Source of the DNA: an uncultured marine group I thaumarchaeote
GTDB taxonomy: Archaea; Thermoproteota; Nitrososphaeria; Nitrososphaerales; Nitrosopumilaceae
Length of the DNA stretch: 64,000 bases
Assembly: GCA_902552015.1 (NCBI GenBank)
Contig: CACDFH010000002.1
Span: 23,187 to 87,186 of the forward strand
Direction of reading: 5' to 3'
Position numbers and translations under genes: made by a program. Below the pieces are notes generated by a model, which saw only the letters and a list, made by a program, of their open reading frames with translations, was not told where the DNA came from and ran no database searches. This document shows positions 63,645 through 64,000 of the stretch, piece after piece (position 1 is the stretch's first letter; each line of letters starts with the position of its first letter).

Positions 63645-64000
63645 TTCTATAGTTGCATCTTTTAGTGTTAGATATAAAATAATTTTTTCTGCATTTTGCA
63701 TACTATTTTTAAGATTTGTCACAAGTGATAATTTTTGATTATTCTCAATATATGCTGACAAAATTATATCCAGAAAATCTTTGTTGGGTCCAAGCATGGC
63801 TTTTGAAAGATGTTTTGAAATGACTGTATCAAAAATTGTAGCCTCTACTCTCCATTCTTTCATTTCGGCAAAATATACTCCTCCTCTTGTAGTAGGCTCT
63901 GTTATTGGATTATCTGTATGTACAATCTTGATTGCATCTACTGAAAATGATTCATTTTCAACGCAAATTTTAAAATCTGAACTATGTGCTTCTATTATTT
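63636..64000 (-). CDS. Hypothetical protein, C-terminal fragment (runs off the window)
   Basis: The frame is open from the window edge to TAA 63636, about 120 residues. A beta-rich stretch ('FKICVENESFSVDAIKIVHTDNP') leads into helical sequence ('KDFLDIILSAYIENNQKLS'). ATG 63863 is internal, and the frame remains open upstream, so the start is outside. No family recognised. Confidence 0.6.
   Translation of the reverse strand, partial: IIEAHSSDFKICVENESFSVDAIKIVHTDNPITEPTTRGGVYFAEMKEWRVEATIFDTVISKHLSKAMLGPNKDFLDIILSAYIENNQKLSLVTNLKNSMQNAEKIILYLTLKDATIESQ

Overview
The window comes from an ammonia-oxidising archaeon of the Nitrosopumilaceae (Nitrososphaeria/Thaumarchaeota, group I.1a). The 16S rRNA has the marine Group I character. 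The genes are A+T rich, and many have a TATA-like box 24-28 nt before the start codon with no leader. Archaeal markers include TFB, Alba, NreA, a PAC2 protein, archaeal-type ProRS, inositol-phosphate synthase and a PEFG-era archaeosortase relative. No insertion sequence, prophage, CRISPR array or tRNA was found; this looks like ordinary chromosomal backbone with a few unusual lineage-specific genes.

Layout. 1-5 kb: small proteins, an Lrp-type RAM domain protein, a DEAD-box helicase with an arginine-glycine tail, a membrane-anchored DsbA with a partner membrane protein, and a cobalamin-binding-like protein without signal peptide. 5-11 kb: NreA and a Y-family polymerase, both ending in PCNA-binding motifs and flanking an archaeosortase-like protein whose nucleophile is Ser; then Alba, a LysE exporter and a PAC2 protein. 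11-24 kb: inositol-phosphate synthase, SMC, a hydroxyisobutyrate-dehydrogenase-like enzyme, ProRS, SerB-like phosphatase, CofE, PHP protein, TusA, thioredoxin reductase and Thi4. 24.8-27.6 kb: siroheme sulfite/nitrite reductase and two-domain rhodanese in one operon (sulfur assimilation). 27.6-36.6 kb: TPR protein, a long collagen-like protein, uracil-DNA glycosylase with an added zinc ribbon, an ATPase-KH protein, a DtxR regulator, and an operon ending in a secreted metzincin protease.

37-45 kb is the most distinctive block. An FTR1 iron permease carries a large extracellular N-terminal domain. It is followed by a hydantoinase-like gene and then by a 1126-residue secreted protein built from two near-identical 473-codon repeats related to the FTR1 ectodomain, with a CFI-box C-terminus. 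A perfect 10-6-10 palindrome lies in front of FTR1. With the DtxR regulator and a Dps-like ferritin elsewhere in the window, this suggests an extracellular iron (or other metal) capture system.

45-53 kb: three small genes, a cloverleaf-shaped candidate ncRNA, a nitroreductase, a HemL-like aminotransferase, then the 16S-23S rRNA operon without spacer tRNA or 5S. Its leader starts with a structured element resembling an H/ACA RNA. 53-64 kb: a cold-shock protein with a triple TTAG-N6-CTAA array upstream, TFB, a Dps-like ferritin with an apparent one-base frameshift, a second metzincin with swapped domain order, BirA, a winged-helix protein, a LON-domain protein, a SNF2 helicase, and a membrane protein with a cytoplasmic J domain.
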